Below are positions 51,056 to 63,190 of a DNA stretch of 64,000 bases, one piece after another; within the stretch, counting starts at the first letter, position 1; the number at the start of each line of letters is the position of its first letter. This stretch comes from Ridgeia piscesae (taxonomy: Eukaryota > Annelida > Polychaeta > Sabellida > Siboglinidae): positions 247,501-311,500 of the forward strand of contig JAODUO010000543.1 of the NCBI GenBank assembly GCA_025642075.2. Direction: 5' to 3'. The notes beneath the pieces are model-generated. The model saw only the letters and a list, made by a program, of their open reading frames with translations, was not told where the DNA came from and made no database searches. The position numbers were made by a program, and so were the translations under genes.

Positions 51056-52859
51056 GTAAGTACAACTGTGTGCAAGGACATGGTTTTGTAATTAATACAT
51101 ATGTCATGAAAAAAGTGTTGCCTTTTTAATAAATGCATAAACTCACAACCATGTAGTATGTCAAATAGATATCCTCTCCTGAAGAATGCAGATACACAAT
51201 ATTTTACCACATTTGGTAGACATTTAAGAATATTTCATCATGTTGACATTTCAACAATAACAATTGTGACATCATTTGTTCAGATAATGTTTGGCTACCT
51301 GTGGATTCTTTATTTCACATGAAAGGTTCTTTTTAAGTGCTGCCGTTTTGGGGACGACACCAAGGAAGATGCCACAAGATGAGAACGTGCTGGTGTGGGA
51401 GGGGAGGGAGGGGGGGGGAGGGGAGGGAGGGGAGGGGAGGGGAGGGGAGGGGGAGGGGAGGGAGGGAGGAGGTAGGGAGGTAGGAATAATAAGTGAGTAA
51501 TAATTTAATGTTCAAGTTTCATTTAGTTTATATCTTAATGAACTTACATTATTGGAAAAGTAAACTATATTTTGTCCCGTAACATGCAGCACTGACATAA
51601 TTGTTTTGGCGTATCATGTTTATTGAAATATTACATATATCGATAGTTGGCCGGGTTTTTATCGAATCACAAATTTGGAATACCCCGAATACAACTGAGT
51701 CGTTGGCAAAGTAATCCGATAGACCGACGTACTGTCGTTACACACGCACGCACCGCCACGCACGCACGCACGCACGGCACGTACGCACACACACACACAC
51801 CCACACGTTGATAAACTATGAAGTACTTGAAAATAACTGTCGTTGTAGTACAACCACGTAACTATTATTAACATACAACAGTGGTAGTTCAATTACATAC
51901 GCGCATCTTTAGCACTGAACTGCCACGCCCTGTAGGCTATATACATTCACTTGCCACGCCCATCTTCCCAACGTATGAAGAATTACATTTAGTTATATGT
52001 GTAGCTTGATGATATATCAAAATATAATAACATGCAATATCATGTAATACAAGAAACTTAACACATACATAAAACTAATAATGTAAATGCAACAAAACAA
52101 TCTTACCAGGCCGCTGGTGATAATTGACTACTGGGTCCCGATACTAGGTGTTGACTGGTCGCTGGCCCAGGACACGTGCGTAACAGGTTGTCCGCTTTGT
52201 CCAACTGGGCGTGATTTTACACACTAGTGCCCCCTGGTGACTATGAGAATCCACCAGGATTACATGACAACGAGATAGATGACTAGCTCTCAGGTGCAGA
52301 TTAGAAGACTAGCAAAACAATTAAGAAACACCCTAGTATTATTAACCCAATTCACTATATATATATAGAATTAGTATATAAAGTATAAAATTACGTAATT
52401 AATAAACTAAAACTTCGTTTGCGTGTTCTCTGTGACATTAAAATTATTTATCCAATGTTCGTGCGAATTACAAATTGACCACAATTCATCTACAATGAAT
52501 TGGAATGCAATCGCACAATATTATACGCGGTTAAAATAATAAGTTCTTTTTATCAATTCATACGAATTAACATTGAACACAATACTATTACAATTACTCG
52601 GAATGCGACCGCACATTAACGCAGTTAAAATGGCAAACTTGTGTGAGCGTCACTTAAAGGTTTTCTTCCAAATTAGCGACACTCCATAAGACGTCTGTTA
52701 AAAACAGCAACAGTTCTCTTGTACACAGAATGCTGAAAAGAACGCTGACATACTCCCATAATTGTCGACATGTTAGCAAAAAGTAAAAATCTCTGTACAC
52801 GACTTCATTTAAATTTCATATAATTATTTAAATATTTACTGGTTATTGTTGCATTTCAG
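51056..52859. other. large intron of integrase gene with CpG-rich patch
   Basis: Holds the G-rich tract (51395-51482), a (GCAC)n/(CA)n tract (51742-51802) and a diverged tandem duplication: 52460-52535 and 52562-52634 share gaattg.aatgc.atcgcac...gcggttaaaat. Confidence 0.45.
51395..51482. repeat. G-rich (GGGAG)n tract
   Basis: Runs of three or more Gs at regular spacing on the plus strand, so a G-quadruplex is possible in the sense transcript. Confidence 0.9.
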
Positions 52860-52905
52860 GTGTTTCACGTGTCCGTCCTGTTCGCCGGTGGAATCGCTAC
52901 GCTTC
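52860..52905 (+). CDS. integrase gene exon 10 (uncertain 3' end)
   Basis: Acceptor ttgttgcatttcag. Encodes CFTCPSCSPVESLRFG in phase with exon 9, possibly the first Cys pairs of the terminal zinc finger. No confident donor is found. The stretch is much more CpG-rich than the other exons. Confidence 0.4.
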
Positions 52906-53218
52906 GGTCCGTTGCTATTCAGATTCGGTTGTTATGATTATTTTTTAGGGTGTGTATATGGCTGCAGTGGACTTGTCGATATGTTGTTAAATCATAACAA
53001 TTACATTAAGGCTAAGAATATTTGCTCAGCGCAGTGTTCAATACTGCATGTTTATAGGGACATCATTGAACTGACATGCATGCATACATGGATCCATGTT
53101 CGACTGAATCATCTTGATACCATAGCATGAACTCATTCATCATGTATACCAATAATATATTATGCCAGTTCATGTATTACATATCTATTCATTATGTGAA
53201 AATGTACTTATGTTGTAG

Positions 53219-53344
53219 GTAGCATGTGACAGCTGTCACTGGCTGTATCATGCTACATGTGCCGGGAGCAGGAGTGGTGGATACTTCCGATGTGATCTCT
53301 GCCAGCTGCAGGGAGATGACGATTCGGACGACTCTTCAAACTAG
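53219..53344 (+). CDS. integrase gene exon 11 (PHD-like end, stop codon)
   Basis: Acceptor acttatgttgtag. Encodes VACDSCHWLYHATCAGSRSG, then GYFRCDLCQLQGDDDSDDSS and N, then TAG. CDSCHWLYHATC...CDLC is the second half of a PHD finger, with an acidic tail. Confidence 0.8.
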   Translation, partial: VACDSCHWLYHATCAGSRSGGYFRCDLCQLQGDDDSDDSSN

Positions 53345-54160
53345 TTGTAGTAGTAGTTCGAAACATTTACAACATTATTCAAAATATTAATCTGCATTTC
53401 CTAAGAGTTCGCAATAGACATGATCAGACCAATTAATTCATTTAACAATATGATCCAATTTAGATATAAAATATTATTATGGTTATTACATGTACATAGT
53501 TACATATGCAAGTATACCTAGATTTTATGTCACTATGAAAATGCTGGTATATTCAGTTACTACAAGGACATTCCATAATATTTACGTAGTATTCACAATA
53601 TTCGGTATCTTTGACCACAACATGACTTTGACTGAAGTCGGAACACTTTAAACACAACACATGCATGACATCACAACTGTGGCATAATGCCAAATGAATC
53701 AATTATCCATGCAAGATGCATATTTGACCTCCACACAGATCTACAACCAACTGTTGGACCTGTGGTGAACAGGTGGACCTATGACTGTGACAGACAGACA
53801 ACCAGCACACAGACATATAAGAGATATGCCTAAAAGAGATATGTAGGAGAGAGACAGACTGACATAAGAGCGACAAATATACACACAACTGACAAACTGA
53901 CCTACAGATTACAGGTGGACCTATGACTGCCTGACACAACATCAACATGAAAAGACAGACCTAAAACTGACTGACAGACCCATGACACACAGACAGACCA
54001 AAAACTTACAGACAGACCTATTACCTACAGCTAGGCCTAGAACTATGAAAGAGAGATGTTTGATAGACAGATGTACGAAATGCATACATATATACAAACA
54101 TCAAGCAGATACAACTGACATAAAATATACACCAACAGATTTGCAGTATACACACATAAC
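53345..54160. other. 3' flank of integrase gene
   Basis: CpG-poor. A diffuse cagacagac/acctatgac repeat lies around 53730-54060. No gene seen. Confidence 0.4.
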
Positions 54161-54465
54161 GCAGTGGCTCAGGGGTAGAGCTTCGGACTCTCGACTAAGA
54201 GAACCTGGGTTCGAATCCTGTGCTGCGGTGTTAAAACCTTGGGCAATGTTTTCACTCTACATTGCTTCAATTTACTCAGCTGTATAAATGAGTACCTGTC
54301 TATAGACAGTGGTGGATATGTTTACGTTAAGTGTAGCATGTGGCTGGATTCTTCCCAGAGAAGTTGTGATGGTATGATTGAACAGTTCTGCCAGGGAAGT
54401 AAAGTGTAAAAGCGCTTTGAGCAGTCCTAAGGACTGGATACTGCGCTATATAATATACTGTACTC
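54161..54465 (+). mobile_element. full-length tRNA-derived SINE
   Basis: The head gcagtggctcaggggtagag is the A-box region and ggttcgaatcc is the B-box. The central domain is caatgttttcactctacatt, then cagctgtataaatgagtacc. The tail is agcgctttgagcagtcctaa, then ggatactgcgctatataa. Partial copies lie at 5207, 22908 and 59648/61558. The central block resembles the shared domain of broad animal SINE superfamilies, but I cannot assign the name. Confidence 0.8.
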
Positions 54466-54610
54466 AGGAAATGTTGTGTGTATGCACCGATAATATGTAT
54501 AAATATGCTGTTTAATAAATTGTGCTCATCTGTGTACACATTCCAACGATGGGTAAAATCTGTATATATTCATGATGACATACCTTTGGAGTAATGCCAG
54601 TGGATTTGTC

Positions 54611-54655
<45 letters not shown>

Positions 54656-55811
54656 ATGGTCGACTGTTAGCATAACTACTGCATGGACCGATATATGTAT
54701 GTGCAATCGTGTCTGAAATGAAGCATTGAATTTAATTACTGATGCTGTTAGTACTTCTACTATGCATTAAATAAAATAAAAAAAGAATGATGTATTTTGT
54801 TCAAATACATGATATTTACATGTTATTACCAAGGTATTTCAGTTGTCTTGCATGCAACACAACACTTTCGTGTAATTTATCAAAGGTGACACCACATACT
54901 ACTTATTCAAAAAGGACTCGGTACTTTAAATGTGTACTGGGAGATGTACACCACTACATGTGGCATTTTCATAACAAGTAAACACAAATAAGTTGGTATA
55001 ACTTCTTTATTTCATTAAATGGGCTATGTTCGATCTGCATATTCTTACAAAATGCAATCTTCAGGTGTTTATCTTTGGATAGCAATTCAGGCGAATGATT
55101 GATCATCGTTTTAAAAAGAATCGGTTGTGTGATATTTTGTTTTCCTTTCTATTCACAGTTATCAGACAATTAGTGATGCCTCCACCATTAATTGCACTTC
55201 TAGAAAATTAGAATAGGATAAAATATGTCAAAAAAAGCCAAATGGTAACTACTTGTACATTTTAATAGACTTACGCAAGACATGACTCGAGATCTATTGA
55301 CATGACCAAGTGACCCCCAATTAAAGAGTCGTTACCCTAGTTTGAGAACCAGTACTGACATAATACATATACCTGAGGTAGGTATCTAAAATAGTTTGTT
55401 TAATGTCCTGTTACATAGTGCAGAACTACCTCCAGTATCCCCCTCGCTAAGTGTATTCATATGCTGTATTTAAAAAGATGTAAAGGTTTAAATGAATTAT
55501 AAAGAGTTTACATTTATTACATCAAAATTACAAGTACACAATTTCAGTATATACGTTAGGCATTTAGATGAACCTACAACAACAACATTGAATAGTAAGT
55601 ATGCAGTGCTGCAGAATATATTCACACAATTATTTACCTACTAATTAATACATGAACATTCGATAGTAAAGATCATAATGAAAAAAACAGAACTAATTAT
55701 TCAGCACTAACATAACTTGAAATTATAAATTTATCCACGTATGTCATAAACTATATCCATATTTAACATGCGCGTGCATGCTCACAGGGATGCTTAATAA
55801 ATAATACAGTT

Positions 55812-55853
<42 letters not shown>

Positions 55854-56228
55854 TATTATAATATATATGGGGATATATACTATACACATTTGACATTCAC
55901 CCTCAGCGTTTATTAAATTTTTCCAACAAAAAGTGACAAGACAGTATACCAGCTGGCATGACGCAACATCATCAGAATTAAGACAAAGATCGATCGTGAA
56001 AGTCAACATGAAGGACAAAATCCCGGCCATGTAAATTCGAAAATTAAAACACCAAGAGTTGCATTCCTCGTGTACACTACATTGTTGTTAATCTGTTTTT
56101 ATATTATTATGTTTTGGTTAACATATATGCACTTCATCTTTTTTCTCTCTGTTTATAACGGGTTGTCTGTCAGTCTGGTTCACCGTTTATCTGTAGGCCT
56201 ATGTTTATCTCTATCTCTTTCTCCACCC
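54466..56228. other. intergenic, no gene recognised
   Basis: AT-rich. Holds (TA)n 54614-54652 and (CA)n 55813-55851. The 54787-54981 frame is not recognised. Confidence 0.4.
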
Positions 56229-56420
56229 TTCCGTCCGTCCGTCCGTCCGTCCGTCCGTCCGTCCGTCCGTCCGTCCGTCCGTCCGTCCGTCCGTCCGTCC
56301 GTCCGTCCGTCCGTCCGTCCGTCCGTCCGTCCGTCCGTCCGTCCGTCCGTCCGTCCGTCCGTCCGTCCGTCCGTCCGTCCGTCCGTCCGTCCGTCCGTCC
56401 GTCCTTCCGTCCTTCCGTCC
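56229..56420. repeat. (CCGT)n tetranucleotide repeat, about 46 copies
   Basis: Pure ccgt/cgtc for about 180 bp with two late cctt variants, then (CT)n. CpG-rich in a CpG-poor neighbourhood. Confidence 0.97.
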
Positions 56421-56542
56421 CCCCTCTCTCTCTCTCTCTGTGTCTTTCTCTCTAGCTGTCTCTCACTCTCTCTGTCCAAAATCTTGTAGTAGCATGCAAC
56501 ATATTATAGGTATCCCCAAACACCATTTGTTGTCACAACCAT

Positions 56543-58024
<1,482 letters not shown>

Positions 58025-58032
58025 TGACGTCA
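58025..58032. promoter_or_regulatory. perfect CRE palindrome upstream of SCaMC
   Basis: TGACGTCA lies 356 bp before the ATG (58388), in a short CpG-containing patch. This is the full CREB/ATF consensus site. Binding and use are inferred. Confidence 0.4.
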
Positions 58033-58387
58033 GGACATTGGATGGAGTCGGTAGAATTGAATGGTCCGCTGTAATGCCGTATTATTGCAATTCTGATTTC
58101 TGTTCTTCAAATCTATTCTTGTCATTCAATATCTAATAAACCAATGTGTATGAGTAATAAATATTGCATTGCAATAGCTTAAAAATTAGTGAAATGAATA
58201 TTACGAGCTCGATTGTTTAAAATAAGCATGTTAAGAATTTACATGAATATATTGACCAATTACGTTCCATGTATGCTGCGGGAGTTCAAGCCTCGTTTTG
58301 AATAGCCGACGGAACCGGATTCCGTCAAGGATGGGAAGGACAAGGATGTTACGAGGATTATGTTTCCGGTAATTTTTGATCCTCAAA

Positions 58388-58558
58388 ATGGTAATACACC
58401 ACCACTGTACTGATGTTAAATTATCAGAGAAAGAAGAAAGAGAATTGTCGGATTTGTTTAACCAACTGGATGTTAACAGAGATGGAAAAATTGACGTAAA
58501 GGATCTAACAGCCGCTTTCCGTAATTTGGACGTTCCTCACTACCCCGGACATGTCAAG
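58388..58558 (+). CDS. SLC25A24/25: calcium-dependent mitochondrial ATP-Mg/Pi carrier (SCaMC), first coding exon
   Basis: ATG at 58388 gives MVIHHHCTDVKLSEKEEREL, then SDLFNQLDVNRDGKIDVKDL and TAAFRNLDVPHYPGHVK, ending AAG|gtaggc. The EF-hand loop D-V-N-R-D-G-K-I-D-V-K-D has ligands at positions 1, 3, 5 and 9 and Gly at 6, with Asp in place of Glu at 12. The LF..LD.N.DG.ID..+L...+NL pattern is the first EF-hand of SCaMC/APC carriers. These exchange ATP-Mg for phosphate across the inner mitochondrial membrane under cytosolic calcium control. An EF-hand alone could belong to other proteins, but the exon extent and the EEIG1 neighbour support SCaMC. The remaining EF-hands and six-helix carrier lie beyond the window. 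Confidence 0.75.
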
Positions 58559-58915
58559 GTAGGCCTATATTATGTAACATCGTAACATCGCAATTTGAGG
58601 CAATACTGACTCTAGATGCACTTTGTATTTATATTCTTAACAAGTTTGGTTTGTCCATTTAATAGTGTTAACCGTAATTGTACTGTGTCCTTAAACACAC
58701 ATGACAGTCACGAAATTTACAACGAGGAGCACTGAAGAGTAGAGAAGGAGAGAGTTGCCACTCGAGGATATCCAAATTGCTGCAGCTGATTACGTCGATA
58801 CCAACTTTCACTACCTCTGACCCATCATTTAAGAAAAATTAGGATTAGGAATATTTCACTTGTGATTCCTTTTGATTTGATGTACAACTCTGCAGTGATC
58901 TATAAAGATCTATGC

Positions 58916-58967
<52 letters not shown>

Positions 58968-59647
58968 AATGTTCACACAAAAGGTAAATTAAACTGGTGA
59001 CGGCAGACTTGAAATGAAACAACACAAACTGATCTAAAGCATCATCATGATGTTGAAGATACAATCTCATAGTTTTCTGTAAAACTATTAAATCAGATTA
59101 AAGCAATTTAAGCATAACTGGATATTGGTGATGCAGGATGTGTCTACACATATGCCAACTTATATGCCAAACTTGCTGTTGTGGTCATTTTAAAGTAAGA
59201 TATTTCAACTGATAATATATAATCTTAGCTTATTATCTGCATGATTTCCTTGTCATTTTGACAAATTGACCCTCATCAATATTCATATTTCTAGAAGTCA
59301 ATTATCTGTAACACATAATTTTATTCAACATCAATCAAATTAACTCAGGTTTGTACCCCAAACCATTTGATTGGATAACATGTGAAAGGGTTCTTACTGG
59401 GGTGAATCAGAGGTCAGCTTAACCAGCTTGACCTAGATACCAGTTTCAGCCAGGGTCATGTTGACACTGGACCAACTTGACCTGATGTTGCTTCACCCCA
59501 GACTTTGTGTACTGGTCTGTGGTGGTCACTTAGTCACCACAGGTGTGTATTGTGGTTATTAACCTTAATGGAACCCAATTGTCAGGTACCCAATTGTCAC
59601 AACACAAACATTTGTATGCACGTTTACATTTCGTATTTTATATAACA
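58559..59647 (+). other. SCaMC intron 1, first part
   Basis: (TA)n at 58918-58966. A 105-bp inverted-repeat unit at 59397-59501 has ends ctggggtgaa and ttcaccccag. No exon seen. Confidence 0.5.
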
Positions 59648-59744
59648 AAGGTAAAGTTGTTCTTATATAGTGCAGTATCCAGTCCTCAAGACCGTACAAA
59701 GCGCTTTATGCTTTACTTCCCTGGCAAACCTTCTCTGGGAAGCC
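59648..59744 (-). mobile_element. SINE 3' half, split by a fold-back element
   Basis: Reverse complement of the tail of the 54161 SINE (ttcttatatagtgcagtatc, then agcgctttatgctttacttc and cttctctgggaag). Its 5' half resumes at 61558. Confidence 0.75.
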
Positions 59745-59749
59745 TACAG

Positions 59750-60412
59750 GGTCATTCCGTGTGAATGCAACCAATGAGGTTGCTGTCATCGCTTAAATGG
59801 TTTTCACGTTTTTCGACAGCTTGTTAAAAATAAATAATTTTATTCACATTTCACTTGTCAATATCTTCTGCATTTTTTAGCCTGTGTCAATAACATTGTG
59901 TGGAGTTGTTCTTTATTATATAAAGATTACATAACCACAATTAGAACATAAATATAGTGTATGGTTAATGTGCAGCAAGTGGATAAACATCATGATTTAT
60001 TCAAAATATCACTCGTGGGAGGGATTTTATACACACCTTAGATTCAAATTGTACATATTTGGTACCAAAACATAAATATGTGCAAATCTGATAAATATGG
60101 CAGGTCTGGCTGCCTTAATTATGAATCTATACATGTGCAAAGATGGTATGTTATTATATTTCTTTAAAAATGACCCACAAAGGTAGATGAGGCGTAGCTT
60201 GTATTATCATAAACCTTTTTCTTGGTGTTAGTTCATTTCTATAACTCAAATAATTAGTAAGTCCCAATATCCTTCCGAGCTTCCTTTACCACAAAAATGG
60301 CATACGTCTGGATGCCCCAAATTTTATTTTAAAAATCTTTTATATACGATAGGGTTTTCAGACATTAATTGCAAGCTAAATATTGATGGTTCAATTAACT
60401 GTTGTGTCTATT

Positions 60413-60467
<55 letters not shown>

Positions 60468-61557
60468 CATAATATTGTTATTATCAAAGCAAATATGGCA
60501 TGCCTGACTGTCTTAACTATGTATCTACACATACCAAAATGTCCAACATTTTATATTTCACTAAAATTAGCAAACTTCCAACCCTAATAGCTCAATGCGG
60601 ATTAGAAGGTATTGTTATCAAACTTTTACCAGGCATAAACCAGTCCAAAGACAAAATAACAAGTAACTTTCAATATCCTTCCATGCTTCCTTCTCAAGAA
60701 GAATGGGGACCCATTGATACAACATTTTAAATAAATTGCTTGTGATATACGAGAGGGTTTTCAGACATTGATTGCAAGCTAAATATAAATGGTTCAGTGA
60801 ACTGTTTTGTGTATTTGATATAATATATGCATAACATTGTGTATTATCAGAGCAATATGACATGCCTGATGCTCTTAATTATGAATCTACACATATCCAA
60901 ATGACCTACATTTTTATATTTCTTAAAAATTAGCAAACTTCCGACCCTAAAAGGTCAATGTGGATTAGAAGGTATTGCTTATGAATCTAATCCACATTGA
61001 CCTTTTAGGGTTGGAAGTTTGCTAATTTTAAAGATATATAAAATGTAGGACATTTGGGTATGTGTAGATTCATAATTAAGACAGTCAAACAAGTCATATT
61101 ATTCTGATAATACACAATGTTATGCATATCTATCAAATACACACAACATTTCATTTAATCATCCATTTTTAGCTTGCAATCAATATCTGAAAATCCTCTC
61201 GTATACTTATCACAAGCAATTTATTTTAAAAGTTATATCAATGGGACCCCATTCTTCTTGAGATTGAAGGATATTTAGAGTTACTCCACACAATGTTATT
61301 GACACAGGCTAAAAAGTGCAGAAGATATTGACTAGTGAAATGTGTGAATAAAATTATTTATTTTTAACAAGCTGTCGAAAAATGTCTAAGTCTCAAATTT
61401 CAAACTGCTGTAACTTGAAAACTATTTAAGCTAGAATGCTCAAATTTTGGATTCTTGCTAATCTTACCAAGGCTCTCACCAAGCTGATCTATTAAACAAT
61501 CTAAGAGATGACAGCAACCAATTTCTTGAATTTTTGTTGTGTTCACTCGGAATGACC
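59750..61557. mobile_element. 1.8-kb fold-back DNA element with GGTCATTCC termini
   Basis: Ends ggtcattccgtgtgaa and (inverse of right end) ggtcattccgagtgaa. The arms continue as inverted repeats (tttttcgacagcttgttaaa, ttcacttgtcaatatcttct, gcctgtgtcaataacattgt). The interior has diverged direct and inverted copies of a ~370 bp module (agggttttcagacattgatt). The centre is a near-perfect hairpin at 60915-61030 (aattagcaaacttcc ... ggaagtttgctaatt). The left arm lacks ~150 bp present at the right. No transposase is visible. Confidence 0.75.
60416..60464. repeat. (TA)n microsatellite
   Basis: About 24 TA units within the fold-back element. Confidence 0.95.
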
Positions 61558-61710
61558 GTCCAGCCATTTGCTACTCATTTATACAGCTGAGTGAACTGGA
61601 GCAATGTAGAGTGAAAAAAATTGCCTAAGGTTTTAACACTGCAGCACAGGATTCGAACCCAGGTTCTCTTAGTCGAAGGTTTGAAGCTCTACCCCTGAGC
61701 CACTGCACTC
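61558..61710 (-). mobile_element. SINE 5' half, split by a fold-back element
   Basis: The reverse complement carries the tRNA-like head: gcagtggctcaggggtagag, ggttcgaatcc and gctgtataaatgagtagcaa. It is the other half of the SINE at 59648-59744. Confidence 0.8.
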
Positions 61711-62284
61711 TTAGACATGTCACATGTGAGGCTGCATGTATAGTTTTTTATATACACTTATTGGCTAAATCATACTTTTATTACAGGTACGTTTTAACTC
61801 TAGGTCTTGTGATGGCTATTCATATGTTGGCCATTCATATGTTAATGTTAGTCTGATTATGTTCGATTAAGGATAATCTGACCTAGGATTAAACATAACT
61901 ATAGATATTTTTGGACTTGTGATACAAAGCATTTGTACTACTTGGAGGACTGTATAGTATATAATAGATACAGACGTTTAACATGACTTACATAACTTGC
62001 AGCATCATACCAAACTGACAGCTCTGTATACCATGAAAATGCGGAGATTTGTATTTAATGCTGTACACTGAGATATAAACAGAGCTGAAAATTACTGCTG
62101 TGTCAAATAAGATGCACAATGCTCTGAGACAAGGATATTAAGAAAGAACTATGTATAAATAATTACAAGTAATGCCAGTTATGAAGCTTTGTTGTGTGTT
62201 CAATAAATAATTAACATAAACTATAATATGCATGGGTCACGCGTAGTTTCTGCAATCATAAGGAGCAAAAAAGTCTTCACAGAT

Positions 62285-62450
62285 CATCATTATTGTCAGT
62301 TGTGCCTTGAAAATGGGTGTCACATGTGTGTTTATAGTTTATTTCAGGTCATAAAACACATCTCAACTATCTTGTATGTATATGAGTTCACATGCATTTG
62401 TCTACAAACAATGTGTAACTGGCAAACATTTGATCTGGCATGAAGTGATG
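62285..62450. repeat. direct repeat copy 1 (~165 bp)
   Basis: Shares ccttgaaaatgggtgtcaca and gtagtttatttcaggtcata with 63030-63190 at roughly 80-85% identity by eye. Confidence 0.7.
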
Positions 62451-63029
62451 CCAGTATTTACCTTTGCAAACAATTGTACATATTTACAGAATTTTAATTT
62501 AGCCATTATTTATTACATTGACAGCAGCATAGATTATATTTTAATGTAGTAATCACATTATAGTTGTTGCATTACATGTGTCAGAACAGTCAGATACTAT
62601 CTGGTAAAGAATTTTCATTTTATTCTTGTTGATAGAGATCTAGTGAACAGTCTACAAGCTACAGATGATGCTTGTACAAGGCACAAAGGGTTAACTTGCT
62701 AAATGTTGCATCATCTTCTATGTACAAAGCTGCCCTAGCTGGCATTGGTAAATCAGTAAATGTTTTTTGTTGATGTGTTGGTCAGCTAGATAGTTGATGT
62801 AGGAGTACCGGTTAACTACGATACTTAACTTTGTTAATACAAAAAAATACATGAAGACAGTATATACAAAAATGTAGATGGTTGCTGTAAATAAATATAA
62901 ATCATATTTCCACACATTCCTCCTCATTCAATGACATTCATACACTGGCAACCATAGTGGTGGTGGGGTCAATGAAACAGGGTTCAATCCAGGCAGGAAA
63001 ACAAAGGTATTAAAAGATTGTATATGTTG

Positions 63030-63190
63030 TCAGTTATACCTTGAAAATGGGTGTCACACGTGTGTTTGTAGTTTATTTCAGGTCATAAAACTCATCTCAA
63101 CTGGCTTCTATGTACAACGTATATGAGTTAACATCCACATGTCCACCAAAAACTGTGTGACTGGCAACACGTTTATCATGCATAAAGCCG
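63030..63190. repeat. direct repeat copy 2 (~165 bp)
   Basis: See copy 1. The two are about 745 bp apart, both in SCaMC intron 1. It is either a dispersed element or a local duplication. Confidence 0.7.

Larger units (their letters stand above)
46340..53344 (+). pseudogene. spliced Ginger/KRBA2-like integrase gene, frame-disrupted
   Basis: Eleven exon-like blocks with GT-AG borders encode, in order, an HHCC zinc finger (HEAGGH...CPAC), a DDE integrase core (D in IDLVDM, D in IFQSDNGGEF, E in GLVERGNR), a basic GPY/F-like domain (YSVGDHVTVAV...HNMYRV), a tesmin/TSO1-like CXC motif and a PHD-like zinc-finger end. Animal KRBA2-like genes and Ginger transposons share this integrase. A cut-and-paste transposase would have few or no introns, so this is either a domesticated host gene or its pseudogene. 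All catalytic residues survive. However, exon 3 has a +1 frame shift (near 48110) and exon 6 another (near 49610), and exons 5 and 6 do not join in phase, so about 10 residues or a small exon are missing. Assembly errors could explain the shifts. The 5' end before 46340 is not found. Confidence 0.8.

Noticed and set aside
54161..54235. Functional tRNA gene (A-box and B-box present)
   Set aside because: The sequence continues into a SINE body with repeated copies in the window, and the acceptor stem does not pair convincingly.
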